A stretch of 64,000 bases of DNA from the NCBI GenBank assembly GCA_009746045.1, contig RPFO01000015.1:1572529-1636528 (forward strand), written 5' to 3'. The position numbers were made by a program, and so were the translations under genes. Below the pieces are notes generated by a model. It did not search any database. It saw only the letters and a list, made by a program, of their open reading frames with translations, and was not told the origin of the DNA. Numbering within the stretch: the stretch's first letter is position 1; each line of letters starts with the position of its first letter. The DNA is from Mesostigma viride (lineage: Eukaryota > Streptophyta > Mesostigmatophyceae > Mesostigmatales > Mesostigmataceae). Below, one piece after another: positions 43,241 through 53,832 of the stretch.

Positions 43241-44347
43241 TCATGGCTTACCCACCTGGCCAGAGCCTGCTCCAGCAGACTTGGCCTGGTCTGGGCAGTC
43301 ACGTCGCCAATGACCCGTCCTGCCACATCCAAAGCACTTGTCATCCTTCCCAGCAGCAGCCTTCTTCAGGCCACCCTGGTTCTGGCTGCTCTGACTGGCC
43401 TGGGTGCCCTGGCCCTGGCTCTTGCCTTGCCCTTGGCCACCCTTGTTCTGCTGACCACCCTGGTGACCACCAGCCTGCTGCTGACCCTTGCCTTTGGATC
43501 CCTGCTGCTGGCCCTTGCCACCCTGGTTACCATTCTGCCTGCGCCTGTTAGCCCTCTGACGCCTACTAGGTCTGGTTTCTCCCTGAGCACCCTGCCCAGG
43601 GGCGTCACCATGGACCTGATGAGCGGAGGCTGAAGGGGCACCAGTCACCTGGATTGCCTTGCAAGCAGCATTGTCAGATGGACGGATATTGAAAATAACC
43701 TTTTGCAAGGCTGGCCACGTCCCATCTGTCTGATCAGCAAACATCCTAGCTGCATTTCTCCCATCCACACTCAGCCCCATGCGATCCAGGAAGTAATCTG
43801 CCACTGCTCTATCAGTCAGATTGAAGCCATGCTTGGCCCCCTTCTCCCTGATGCGTGTGAGCCGCTGCAGCTCCTCAGCTATTGTGCCCTTGATCTCAAA
43901 GGTATCATAGCTGAGCTTATAGTGATTAGTGAGGTTGAGTACCTTATCAGAAAACTCCTGACGTAGGCCCTCTAGGAACTGAGACCAAGTCAGCTTGTCC
44001 TTGACAGCCTGCCTAGCCTTGTCCCTCACCCTCTCACTTGAATCCCTATTAGTCGTGGATGTGTGGAATACCTGCACAAGGTTGACAGTGGGATCTACAG
44101 AGCATGAAACTAGCTCCATATCCTCCAACCACTTGTCTAGCTCTTCCTGTCCCACAGGAGGCTTGAGAGGCTTCTGGCCATTCATCACAGCCACAGCACT
44201 CATATGAGGTCTAGTCCCAGGCAAAGCACGAGGGTCACTGCCAATGACAGCAGCTCCTACGGTGCTAATGGCGCAGGAACATAGCTGCAGGAACACCAGA
44301 CGGAGGCACACATGGTCTCTTACCAGGTGCTTGCCGTTCAGCATCAT
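43241..44347 (-). CDS. gag of Copia C
   Basis: Open for 368 codons. The likely start is the Met of MSAVAVMNGQKPLKPP (about 44203), since the preceding residues look like leader or intron. Capsid part: EELDKWLEDMELV, TWSQFLEGLRQEFSDKVLNL and ADYFLDRMGL. Then a Gln/Gly/Lys-rich nucleic-acid-binding tract and one zinc knuckle, CFGCGRTGHWRRDC (C-x2-C-x4-H-x4-C), 20 residues before the stop. The stop is UGA followed by CUU GAG AUG in the same frame as pol, consistent with stop-codon readthrough to make Gag-Pol. Gag of Copia D is homologous. Confidence 0.8.
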   Translation of the reverse strand: MMLNGKHLVRDHVCLRLVFLQLCSCAISTVGAAVIGSDPRALPGTRPHMSAVAVMNGQKPLKPPVGQEELDKWLEDMELVSCSVDPTVNLVQVFHTSTTNRDSSERVRDKARQAVKDKLTWSQFLEGLRQEFSDKVLNLTNHYKLSYDTFEIKGTIAEELQRLTRIREKGAKHGFNLTDRAVADYFLDRMGLSVDGRNAARMFADQTDGTWPALQKVIFNIRPSDNAACKAIQVTGAPSASAHQVHGDAPGQGAQGETRPSRRQRANRRRQNGNQGGKGQQQGSKGKGQQQAGGHQGGQQNKGGQGQGKSQGQGTQASQSSQNQGGLKKAAAGKDDKCFGCGRTGHWRRDCPDQAKSAGAGSGQVGKP

Positions 44348-45006
44348 TCTGGCCCTCCCCCGTCAGCACCACGCCGTCGGTTGGCCACCCTGCACGCTCC
44401 TCCCCTTGTGCCACCTCTTTCCTCTTCCGGTTGGAAGCCCTCCTGCCATTGACGCCCTCTGCCGTTGGGATCGCCTGTCCCTCTGGCACGACGTTGGCGG
44501 GGCCTCCCGTGTCTGCCCTTGCCTCACCCCCGCCATCCCCCGCTCCGCCCCGCTCCCGCTGCCGCCCCCGCGCGTGTTACGAAGCATTATAGAATACCAC
44601 AGAAAACACACGCAGATATGGCTGCTGGAACCCTCAGGCTCACGCACTTACTCCAGACGAGGCCGCCTCCTGGCTTGCACTCGCCTGCCCCTCCTCACGG
44701 TCTGGTCGCTCCTCAACACCCTCAGCAACCGGTGTGGCTGCTGCTGCCGCTGCGACTATCTGGAGGCTTGGGTTAAACTCTCCCAGCACGCAGGTCACAG
44801 GTCGCCCGTCCTCCTTGCGTTCGACTGGATGTTGTGTCTCGCCTGGGTTGCGATGCCAAGCAAGATTGCGCAACCACCGCTTACCGCCGCCGACAAGCTC
44901 GTTCTGCTCGCCTCGGCCGTAACGGTCGTACTCGTGAGTCACCTCACGAGGGAATGCAGATCAGCTCTGCCTTCCTCGTAGGTCTCGGTAGTGCCGTCGC
45001 CCTCGT
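44348..45006 (-). other. Region between ORF0 and gag of Copia C, possibly spliced
   Basis: Several minus-strand frames look protein-like: YDRYGRGEQNELVGGGKRWL, GETQHPVERKEDGRPV and EEGQASASQEAASSG, the last followed by GTAAGT at 44651-44646. A second donor-like GTAAGAG lies at 44323. I could not find a single splice scheme that joins ORF0 to gag in frame. It is either an intron-containing leader or a decayed continuation of ORF0. Confidence 0.35.
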
Positions 45007-45771
45007 TTATCTGCTGGGCTGAGCGCTTGACGGAGCCCTCTGGCTTGTCAGTCCACTCGAAATGGACGTCTTCAGGCGTCTTCTCGACCCCCGTGACAAT
45101 TCCACCTCCGGACCCCACGCACTGGTGGTTTCCGGCCTCGGTGTATCAAGCCTTGAGTATACCCCGAAAGGCTGTGTGGTGATAAAGAACCTGTCTGCGT
45201 ACCCTCTCGACTCTTGCAAAAGGACAGCAACAAGATTCTCAATTGTTTGGGCAAATACCTCTGCCGTGCTCCAAGGATTTACCGTCTCCCGAGCACGCGC
45301 GTTCCGGATGATGTCGGCGTCTGGTACCCCCTCTCCTAGCACCGCTGTCGCCACCCAGTGGTTAAACAGCCGGGTGCTGCCGAGCGCTGTTGCCACAATC
45401 TGGCTAAGCGCCTCCCTGGCTAGGTCGAGACCGGCTAGAGTGATATGGGCGCCCTGATAAGCGACCTCCACACGATTAGCAGTTTCAGCTAGCGCGTCAC
45501 GTAGCCGCACCAACTCTTCCACCGCCACTCGCCCCGTCTCACCTGGAGAAATCACGACGCGAGCCCGTTGAATAATCGGGTCCGCCGCCGCTGGCCTGCT
45601 GCCTCCCCCACTCACCGCCACCCACCCCTCTTCTGCCAAGTGCCTCGCTACGTAGGCCGCTTGCACGAATGTAGGAGCGTTTGCTTGGTTACGGTAGGGG
45701 AAAAACGCTTGCGCGTCTCTCTGCTCGTTCGCCTCACCAGCACCGTGGCTGCTTGACGATGAACCAGACAT
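45007..45771 (-). CDS. Extra upstream ORF (ORF0) of Copia C
   Basis: 254 codons from ATG at 45771, only 24 bases inside the 5' LTR. Begins MSGSSSSSHGAGEANEQRD, then ANAPTFVQAAYVARHLAEEGWVAV and long amphipathic helices: ELVRLRDALAETANRVEVAYQ, LDLAREALSQIVATAL and QTIENLVAVLLQESRGYADR. The last 40 residues (Arg/Ser-rich) probably follow a one-base slip: another frame there reads GIVTGVEKTPEDVHFEWTDK and continues about 40 codons. No enzyme motif. Same place as the ORF at 34481-35278 in Copia D, with weak similarity, so it seems to be a constant part of this Copia lineage. Function unknown. Confidence 0.55.
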   Translation of the reverse strand: MSGSSSSSHGAGEANEQRDAQAFFPYRNQANAPTFVQAAYVARHLAEEGWVAVSGGGSRPAAADPIIQRARVVISPGETGRVAVEELVRLRDALAETANRVEVAYQGAHITLAGLDLAREALSQIVATALGSTRLFNHWVATAVLGEGVPDADIIRNARARETVNPWSTAEVFAQTIENLVAVLLQESRGYADRFFITTQPFGVYSRLDTPRPETTSAWGPEVELSRGSRRRLKTSISSGLTSQRAPSSAQPSR

Positions 45772-45794
45772 GAAAGCGTGGAAGCAATAGTACG

Positions 45795-46448
45795 ATTTGC
45801 GCAGCAACTCGTCAGCAGAGCTTGTGAGCTCCTGGTCCTTGCCGGCTGGAATGACCCAAGGCTGCTGGCTAGCAACCTTTATCCTCACACCAGGCCTACG
45901 ACCCTCGATAGGCTCGCCACTCGTCGTGACGACCAAGGTTCGTGTGTGAAGACGCTCGTTGCCTCGTTGAGCCTCGAGCTATATGCAACCTCGTTCCATC
46001 CTTGTTCCTCGGTCATGAGCAACGCTGGGCAACGCTACATTGCCAGAGCCTCGTATCGCTGCCTTGCATCCTCGTTGCAGGCAGCATACAGGAATCTCTG
46101 GCTATCCTGTGTCTAGGACAGCACAGGACCTGCCACAGTCCTGCAAGGACTTACATCCTTGCAGACCTGCTGGCTGGTTACTGGCTTCTACTAGCCACAG
46201 TACCGTTGAGCCCTCAGTACACTGTGTCCCAGTCACGTGAGAGTCCAGGCTAAGCCTGTGCAGGCACGGCCTGCCACGTGTCCTGTCCACTATGTCCTGA
46301 GTGTGCACCGCCCTCGCCCACCGGTCGGCAGTACTTCGGGACTTGATAACTTTCTAGTCCCTTGTCTGTTCGAGGCGGTTGACACGGCGTTGGAAAGGTC
46401 TCCTCAACCTGCATCCATCTAGCACATTGGTGCCCCAATATGCTAACT
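45795..46448 (-). repeat. 5' LTR of Copia C
   Basis: 654 bases, almost identical to 38064-38717. It should hold the element promoter, although no TATA box is evident. It is followed by the GTCAG target duplication and the interrupted Copia A integrase. Confidence 0.9.
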
Positions 46449-46893
46449 GTCAGCGGGCACCTACTCACCCGAGGTAGTAGAGGCATACCAACAGCATCTA
46501 CAGGATACCGCCGCCAAGCTGCGGCTCAAGGATGCCACGCTGCCTGATTTGTCTAGCGCTTTTGAGGTCGGGCAGTTGGTCATGTTCCACAAGGAGAGCT
46601 CGCCCAGCGGCAAACGGGGCACCATGCAGGGGCCTGGGGCCATCACAAAGTTAGACTGGCCGCTGCGGGTCATAGACATAGAGTGGAATGATCGGGTGTA
46701 TAGGGTACCATGGGCATCGGTGGCAGGCTATAAGCAAGGGGATAGCATGGAGAGTGAGCTGGCAGCCAACAGGGCACTGGGGTGGGTAGTGAAGGATAAT
46801 GCGCCTGTCGTAGCATCTGAGGTGGTACCCCACGGGTCGCTCCCAGGGGCAGACACAGCTACACCCCCCCCCCTCCCCTGGGCCCCAATATGA
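46449..46893 (+). pseudogene. Integrase C-terminus of Copia A
   Basis: Continues the integrase cut at 38063: joining GL to SAGTYSPEVVEAYQQHL restores the sequence found uninterrupted in Copia E (GLQSGIYPPDVADHWEAHL). The barrel LVMFHKESSPSGKRGTMQGPG and RVYRVPWASVAGYKQGD follows. The frame ends near a C-run at 46862-46873, then resumes at 46966, so a homopolymer indel is likely. Confidence 0.7.
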
Positions 46894-46965
46894 CCCCGTG
46901 GATGGGTGGGATGAGGATGGGGTGGGTTTGACGGGACCTATAGTGCACGTAGTGACTCACCTCCT

Positions 46966-49222
46966 GTGCTAGCCACGGATAATGTGGGAGGCCCGCCTAG
47001 CGTGGCCTCGCCGGAGGGTCAGGGTCCTGCCCATGCGCCTCGCCCACCTAGGGACCTGGCTTCAACGGTCACGGCCTTGTGGCGTGCTCAGGCGCTTAAA
47101 GCGAAAGCTGCATCAGGGGTGGCTCAGGTCAAAACTCTCTCACAGGGGGTCAGGCCGGTTAAGTCAGCCTTGTTTCCTACGTGTAGACCGTGGCAGCTGG
47201 TGGCTGTGGACACGCAAGCATCCGTGTCTATTATCTCTCGTCGGGCAGCCACCCTGTATCCAGTGCTAGAGTCGCCGTACAAATCGGTGACCGACTTTGC
47301 AGGCACTTCGGCATATCAAGTTACCGGGATGGTGGTGCTGCCGGTGTTGGGCATTGACACGCCGTTTCACGTCGTGGATGGCTACGAGGATGTGGCCTTG
47401 CTGGGCGAACCTTTCGTATCATACCCGGGGTTCTCAGTGTCCGCTGACTTGCTGTCAGTCGCGGGGGTGGGCAGCATCCCGCTTCGCGAGTACCACGCTC
47501 CATTGGGGGTGGTGGTCGGGCAGCCCGGCGTCGTGCGGCGCTTACCGATGGCGGCGTTTTCCACACCGCCGCTCGTCCAGTCCATCATTCAGCCTCAGGA
47601 TTGGCACCCGCGCAGCTTCGGCCTCCACTCACACTCACTGGCGGCGGATAGCCCTGTGACGTGGGAGCAACTTGTCCTGGACTGTCAAGATCCTCTCAAG
47701 TTTGCTTTGTGGCGCGACGCGTTCATTCGAGCCAAGGAGCAGTGGCGAGAGCGCGAGGTCTACCGAGGATTGGAGAGTGTGCCAGCCGGGGCCACGCGGT
47801 TGCGGTTGAAGTTCGTGCTCACCTACAAGCCGGACGAGACCAACTCTTCGGTGGTGTTCCGGGTAAGGCCCGTGGTCACGGAGACGAAGGGGTCCTCCCC
47901 GCTGGACGCCAAGGATCTTTATACCCCTGGGCTCAACCATGTTTCGCATCGGCTACTGACGGTCATCTACTTGGGCAAGCGGAACGCGGGCAAGGACTAC
48001 GGGATGTGGTGCGGTGACTTTCAGCGGGCATTCCTCCACAGCGACGCTGGGGTCGCGCAGCAAACATGGCAAGGCACCCGCTACGTGGTGAAGGTCCCGG
48101 TGGTCTGGCAGGATGGCACCATTGGCAGCGAGTATATCGAGCTGTTGACAGGGGTGGAGGGGCTGCAGAGCTCTCCCATCATCTTCCGCATTTCCGCGGA
48201 GGAGGTCTTGCAGAGCTTAGGGGCCACGTACCATCGCGCGGATCCTAACTTCTTTGTGGTCCCCACCGGCGTCCCTGGCGAGCCAGCCCTCTTCGTGTGG
48301 CATGGCGATGACTTCAAGCTGGTGGCACCTCGCACATTTGCTACCCAGTTTCTTGCTGCAGTGGCGGCTAAGTTTCCCCTGGGCAGGGCGGTGGATCATG
48401 AGGAGGGTAAACCCGTGGTGTTTTGCGGCGTGCAGTCTACGTTGCAGCGGGATTCGCGTTCTGGCGAATGGGTCATGCACATGCAGGATAGCCGCAACTA
48501 TGTGGTTGACCTGCTGGCCGACCTCCCGTCCCCGCTGTTGGCAACCCATGGGCCCTCGGTTAAGGGCAAGCTCGGGTGGTTGGCAGACACGGTGGCACCT
48601 GATTTGGCGGTGCTCGCTCGCCTGCCCGATGATGTGCTGGAAGGACTAGGGTCCATTCATGTTCGGCGGCAGCTGGCCATGACGCCCGGCATTGTGCTTC
48701 GTGGGCTCGATTGCTCACAGCCGGTGCACCTCGAGATAGTGACGGATGCTAATCTAGAGACGCGCACAGTGACTCAGCCAAGTGCGGGCCCGCATGGGGG
48801 CACTGTTCTTTATTAGCAATGAGGGACAGCCTGGCATGTTGTTAGATTGGTACTCGCGCTTGCACAGCCGCATTGCCACTAGCCCCAACACGGCTGAATG
48901 CCGGGGCATTGTTTCAGCTATCTCACATGGCATGTGGCTGCGGTACTTGCTGGGTTGGGTATTTGGCTCGTGTGGGTTCACTCTTCACTGGACTAGCACG
49001 GTGCACACTGACTCACAAAGTTGTTTGGCCTTCCTTGACAATCCCTATGCGCGGTCACAGGACGTTGATTACCTCGTACTCGCTGAGGCGGCCTCCTGCG
49101 TCACGCGTCTCCAGCACATCGCGGATGAACTCAATCCCGCGGACACACTCACCAAGGAGGCGCGGGAGGCTGCCCCGCAGTACGCAGTGTTGCGCAAGCG
49201 CATGACGATGCAACACACGTGA
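46966..49222 (+). pseudogene. pol of Copia A, second part: protease, RT, RNase H (one frame change)
   Basis: 46966-48816 is open for 616 codons. A retropepsin-like domain comes first: LVAVDTQASVSIIS (about residue 81) and GYEDVALLGEPFVSYPG (about 145). RT follows with RLKFVLTYKPDE, CGDFQRAFLHSD (about 350) and VWHGDDFKLV (about 445; HGDD box), then TDANLETRTV of RNase H. At about 48785 the frame slips by one base and RNase H goes on in 48782-49222: LLDWYSRLHSRI, NTAECRGIVSAI, HTDSQSCLAFLDNP and ELNPADTLTKEA. Order integrase-protease-RT-RNase H as in Copia C. Confidence 0.75.
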
Positions 49223-49601
49223 GCCACACAGGGTTACGGCTCGGGCGCTTTATGAATACAGCCATAACTCACCCTGTGTTGCTAGCATTCACGAATATCA
49301 TGGTGGTAGTTTTTTTTGCTTGTCCTGACCATACCCTAGCCACGTTGGACGGTGCCTTGGGCCCGTCGGCGGGTCACTGGTTCTAATAAATGGGTCACCT
49401 TTTGTCTGGTGGGATAGTTGTTTTTTTCTCGATACTTATTACATCACTATTCATGTGTGATCACAAGGGCGCAGGTCGATACCGTGGTGATTTTGACGGC
49501 CTTGAGGCCCCCTTGAGTTCCCTACCTTAGAGGGTTTTGTATGGTCTGCATTTGATGTAATTATTTTGATAATTAATCAAAGAACAAAAGAGTATGTTGG
49601 A
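49223..49601. other. 3' non-coding part of Copia A
   Basis: AT-rich, no ORF. A purine-rich ACAAAAGAGTATGTTGGAG lies just before the 3' LTR and may be the polypurine tract. Confidence 0.5.
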
Positions 49602-49945
49602 GTTGAGTAACTCTAGAGCCCTAGGATCTGGCTCTAAGTTCCCCATGTCCGTCCGCACGCCTTCCGCTAGCGTCCGCTAAGCCGCCGGCTATAATCCGGC
49701 GGTCCGATGCGGTCGACCGGTCTAAGGGCGGCGCCTAGGGCCGGCGCCACCTAGGCCCCAGTCCGGGGCCTTATCCGGGTCGGTACGGACAGCTAGCTTG
49801 TCCCACGGTTACGGCTAACCGGATAGGGTTTGCTGGCTAAGACATAAACCAGTGGTGGGCCAGCTCCGACAGCAGTTCTCTGTGTTCACCTTATCCCAAG
49901 CTCAACGTGACCGACCGCCATAGCTGAGCCGGTCGGGCTTTAACT
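49602..49945 (+). repeat. 3' LTR of Copia A
   Basis: Matches 35390-35734 with practically no differences. It is followed by GTACA (49946-49950), the second copy of the 5-bp target duplication. The flanking sequence continues as the 5' leader of Copia D gag. Confidence 0.9.
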
Positions 49946-50004
49946 GTACATACTTTCTTTTGCTGCTTTACTCAGGTGTTTGCTAAGACAGCTTGTAGTA
50001 CATC

Positions 50005-51121
50005 ATGGCGGACGGGCGCCGTAGCAAGGGTGCCCCAGCCAGTGGTAATAATGGAGGTGCAGGTAGTGGGACCGCTCACGTAGATGACGTGGGGGTTACC
50101 GGCGAGATTACCAATGTACCTATCAATAATAATACACATGCTGTCTCTGGATATGATCTCACCACACAGGGTCTCCTTATTGTTAATCAGCTGCAACCTG
50201 TCACTTCAGACTCTAAGCCAAAGCAGGCAGAGGAGTTTGTGGAAGGACTAGAGGGGTTTCCAAGTTTGTACGGTGGTACAAACTATTATCAGATCTGGAT
50301 AGGCAGCCAGACTTTTGGCAAGTGCACAGATCAGATTAAAGACCTCACTAGCTAGAGAGTGCAAGAAGGCCAACAAGGCCTGGGCAGTCTACGTGGCAGA
50401 GCTGAGGGAGCTGCTAGAGGATCAACGGAAGAAAGTGGGGATCCATTGGCAGGATAAATACCAAGGGTGGGAGGTTAAAGGAGACCTTATCCAAAACTTC
50501 CTCAACTATTGTAAAATGGTTGAGGAGGGCAGGGCTCATGGCTTTAATGTTGCTGACAACATAGCCCTGACTAACTGGCTTAAGGTTTCTGGGCTGGACA
50601 AGGCAACACGTGGCTCTTTAAAGGTCATGTGTGCCCCACACTCTACCCTGAAGACCTATAAGGTCATCATCAAACAGGCACTCGAGGCAGAGGAGCTGTT
50701 TGAGGGTGGAGTGCCAGCTGTGAAGGCTACCCATGCAGGTGGGCGTGCCCAGGGGGGTTCCAGGGCGTCTGAGGCTGAAAGAAGCCAAGGAGGGCGTGGG
50801 GGCAACCATAACAAGCGGAAGGCCAACCATTCACCCGACCCTGACGGGCAATCACATGCCAAGTCGGTGTTCAGGAGGGTGGGTGGCAAGCCCAAGCCGG
50901 GTAACGCGTCTGACAACGGGGGTGGTGGCCAGGGCAAGTCAAAGATCCAGTGCTACCTGTGCAAGGGGTGGGGGCACATCAAGAAGGAGTGTCCCAGCTT
51001 CAAGAAGACCCAGGGCCAGGGCAGCAACAAGAACGACAAAAACAAAAACAACAACAAGAACAAGTCCCAGGCAGGCCAGCCTTCAAAGGGCAGTCAACAA
51101 GAAGACAACAAGGAGCAGTGA
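50005..51121 (+). pseudogene. gag of Copia D (one frame change)
   Basis: ATG at 50005, 55 bases after the GTACA site. Frame 1 runs to about 50350 (SDSKPKQAEEFVEGLEGF, NYYQIWIGSQTFGKC). The capsid then continues in the frame of 50315-51121: AWAVYVAELRELLEDQRK, WEVKGDLIQNFLNYCKMVEEGRAHGFN (compare GAKHGFNLTDRAV in Copia C gag) and ADNIALTNWLKVSGL. A basic Gly/Lys/Asn-rich tract contains one zinc knuckle, CYLCKGWGHIKKEC. The UGA stop (51119-51121) is followed by CUG in a frame that stays open into pol. Confidence 0.7.
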
Positions 51122-52836
51122 CTGTCTGAGGCAACCCCTACACACCTTAATTCACCCAAAGGGGAGGCCAGGTGCTCCAATGCAGATTTGATATCTGGGC
51201 AACAAGAGGGTGATCTCCAGGTTCAGGATGGCACCAGGTCACCTGGAGAGGTACAGGTTCCTATGAAGACGTCCTTGACAGCTGGTGCAGCTGTAAGAAT
51301 GTCTGACCCCATGCATCCTCGTGCTGGGCACGAGGGTGGACCTCTCATTTTGAGAGAAACCAATGCACAACCACAGAGGGGTGTGAAGGCCTCTGGTGGT
51401 ATGCATGTGGTCCCTGCTGGCGGTCCAGGTATTGGGCATGAGCAGGGTGACTCAGGCTCTGAGTCAGAACAGGATGGAAGTCAGCATGGTGATGCTGGAC
51501 AACCTGACAGCACAGTCCTGACTGTGCCAGGGACTGCTTCCTCCGTGTACCAGGAGTTGGGTGTCCGAATCCACAACATGTTTGGGCATGCCACTTCTCT
51601 GTCAAACAACTTTGCCTTCCGTATGGGCAGGGCACCCCTTCTCAAGGCGTGCCAGCAAGCTGCCTCACGGTGTAAGTGCCAGTTGTCCTCCAACAAGCCC
51701 AGGAAATCACATGCCAAAGCTCGACCTCAGGGCATTGGTGATCTGCAATGTGATATCCAACACATCAGGGGCATGCAACTGTTGGTGTGCGTGGACAGGT
51801 ACACAAAGTACAAGGTGCTAGAGCATTTACCTTCTATGAAGAACAGGTACTTGCTGGCTGCCCTGCAGAATGTAAGTAAGAGCCAAGTTTCCTACCACAA
51901 GGATCCAGGTGGACATGCAGTTTCAGCATCTCAAGGGTGATCCCACCCTTCCTGAGTTGCTGGTTACACCTAGGGAGGCTCATGGGCAGCAGGGTGCTAT
52001 CGAGAGGGCAATCCAGGAGGTCAAGAAATTGATCATCTCTGAAGACTGGGTACCCTTGTCTGCACCTGCACTTGTCAGGAGTGCATGGTTGAGGAACGTG
52101 GAGCAGCAGCTGAACAGCAGGGTCAATTTCTACTATGATGGAGTTGCTGTCAGCCCAATGGGTCTATATCATGGCCTGTGCCCCCCACATGTGCTGGAGG
52201 GCTGGAAACATGCTGCACATGTCACCTTTGCCAAGCTGAGGGAGAAGGACCGGGGTTGGAAGATGCTGGAGCCAACAGTGGGTCAGAGGGTATTAGCTTG
52301 GAAGGAACCGAGCCTGTATGGCAAACGTGGTAGCTGGAGTCCTGGGGTGGTTACCCAGGTTGATGAAGCTAGCCACGCATGCTTGGTCAGCATGGAGGAC
52401 GAACCAAAGCATGTACACCGGCTGAGTTGGTCATATGTCAAGCCTAACCTGATGAATGAGGGCAGTCAGGCACAAGGCTCACAGGATCTGCAGGATTTTC
52501 AGGTCCCAAGTGACATCACTGACGCAACGACCACATCTGTTGCAGGGGAATCTGTCAGGCTGCCCTGGCCAGGTTGCAGAGGTACTTGTTGAACAGGCTG
52601 CAAGGTCAACAGCTGGGGAGTCAACTGTCAAGCCCAAGGCTCTAACCAAGCCCAGGGGGACTAGTTTGGCTGGATTGATTGGGGCTCTGCAAAGAGCCAA
52701 GAAGCAGCCCAAGGTAGCCAAGCTCAGGTGGCATGGCAATCTGAGGCTGGACACTGCCTTAGAGGTAGACACTAATTCTCAGGTTTCCATCATTGGGACC
52801 AGAGCTGCAGCAGGGTACAGCATGACTGAACCCAGC
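51122..52836 (+). pseudogene. pol of Copia D: integrase and start of protease (truncated)
   Basis: Same frame as gag after the UGA, open to 51940: zinc-binding HNMFGH and CKCQL, then QCDIQHIRG (first catalytic Asp). At about 51905 the frame slips; 51909-52592 carries VDMQFQHL (second Asp) and REAHGQQGAIERAIQEVK (Glu retained). Then VEQQLNSRVNFYYDGVAVSP and the barrel KHVHRLSWSYVKPN. After another slip near 52560, the protease begins: ALEVDTNSQVSIIGTRAAAG. It is cut at 52836 by the LTR of element F; RT and RNase H are absent from the window. Closest to Copia C. Confidence 0.7.
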
Positions 52837-53448
52837 TGTTACGAGCCGCACCAGCGGCTCTGAAAGACCCTGGTCTAGCGTGGGTTACGCCTGAATGAAC
52901 TCGGAATCTGCTATCCGCCCGGACTACGTGAATGTAGCCCTGAATTCTAGCCAGTACGCGGAATTACTAGCTAGGCCCTGAATGCACAACTAGATAAATT
53001 ATGCATATACATGGAATGCACGAAGGGCGTTAGTGCAGCCCAGATTTGACCCCTGGTTCGGCAGACGAGTTTTACTCAAGTCGATTTCATTCCAAACCAA
53101 AGATAGGAAGCCATTGTCACCTACGACATTTGTCCAAGACGGCGTGCATGCCAGCGGGCCGGCCGGGGGCCGAACCTCTAGCGCTGCAATGAATATCAGC
53201 CGTAGATGTACATAGTATCCGCCAGTCTGGCACCCGGTACCTGGCAGTCCCGGGTACAGACCCGTCACACACCAAACCGAAAGCAAAGCCACGGGTACCT
53301 GGGCCGGCTGATGGAATAACTCGGCCAAGTCCCCGAATCTAAAGTAATAACTATCGAAAGTCTCAAACAATATCAAAATGACTTTCGACTGACCAAACTA
53401 ATTTATTTTAGGAATTGTTACGCCCAAACATGGGTTAGGGCCGTAACA
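52837..53448 (-). repeat. 3' LTR of element F
   Basis: 612 bases; plus strand begins TGTTACGAGCC and ends GGCCGTAACA, so both termini carry the 7-bp inverted repeat TGTTACG/CGTAACA. It interrupts the protease of Copia D. Related to the F1 LTR at 21202-22428. The partner LTR is not in the window. Confidence 0.75.
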
Positions 53449-53466
53449 CTCCTCCCCCTCCCCGGG
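53449..53466 (-). other. Polypurine tract of element F
   Basis: On the minus strand GGGGAGGGGGAGGAG directly precedes the LTR, the usual primer site for plus-strand DNA synthesis. It sets the minus orientation of the element and thus links the LTR to the ORF at 53833-55029. Confidence 0.65.
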
Positions 53467-53832
53467 GGACGATGGCTATCGTCCAATCGCCCGGGGGCGC
53501 ACCTCAAACAACGGCACCACAAACATGGAAAATTCAAAAGAAAACCAAAACACAATCATAACAACGGGGTGCTGTGTACCAGCGAGAACCCATCGTCATA
53601 CATGCATATAATACACCAACTATGAGAATACTATGTCCCGATCCCTGTTCGCCAGCGGAGCAGTAGCCAGTTCTTCTCGGTGTTGCCTCCCAGGGACAAC
53701 ACCTTGATAGTTGTCAAATACTCCTTCGTCCCAGCATTCTCCGGCCAATCTCCCGGAAAATTACTGGAATCCCTGCTGCGCGCGATGCCACCGCAACGCG
53801 TTGTAGCCGTGCTCAGTCATGATCTCCGGGAT

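Larger units (their letters stand above)
38064..46448 (-). mobile_element. Copia C, complete LTR retrotransposon nested in Copia A
   Basis: 8385 bases bounded by 654-bp LTRs (38064-38717 and 45795-46448) that differ at about two positions. It is flanked by GTCAG on both sides (38059-38063 and 46449-46453), a 5-bp target duplication. Order on the minus strand: 5' LTR, ORF0, leader region, gag, one UGA, pol (integrase, protease, RT, RNase H), about 930 bases of 3' non-coding DNA, polypurine-like GAAAGGGTTGGAG, 3' LTR. Near-identical LTRs and a 1194-codon open pol make this the youngest and most intact element of the window, and probably recently active. Confidence 0.9.
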
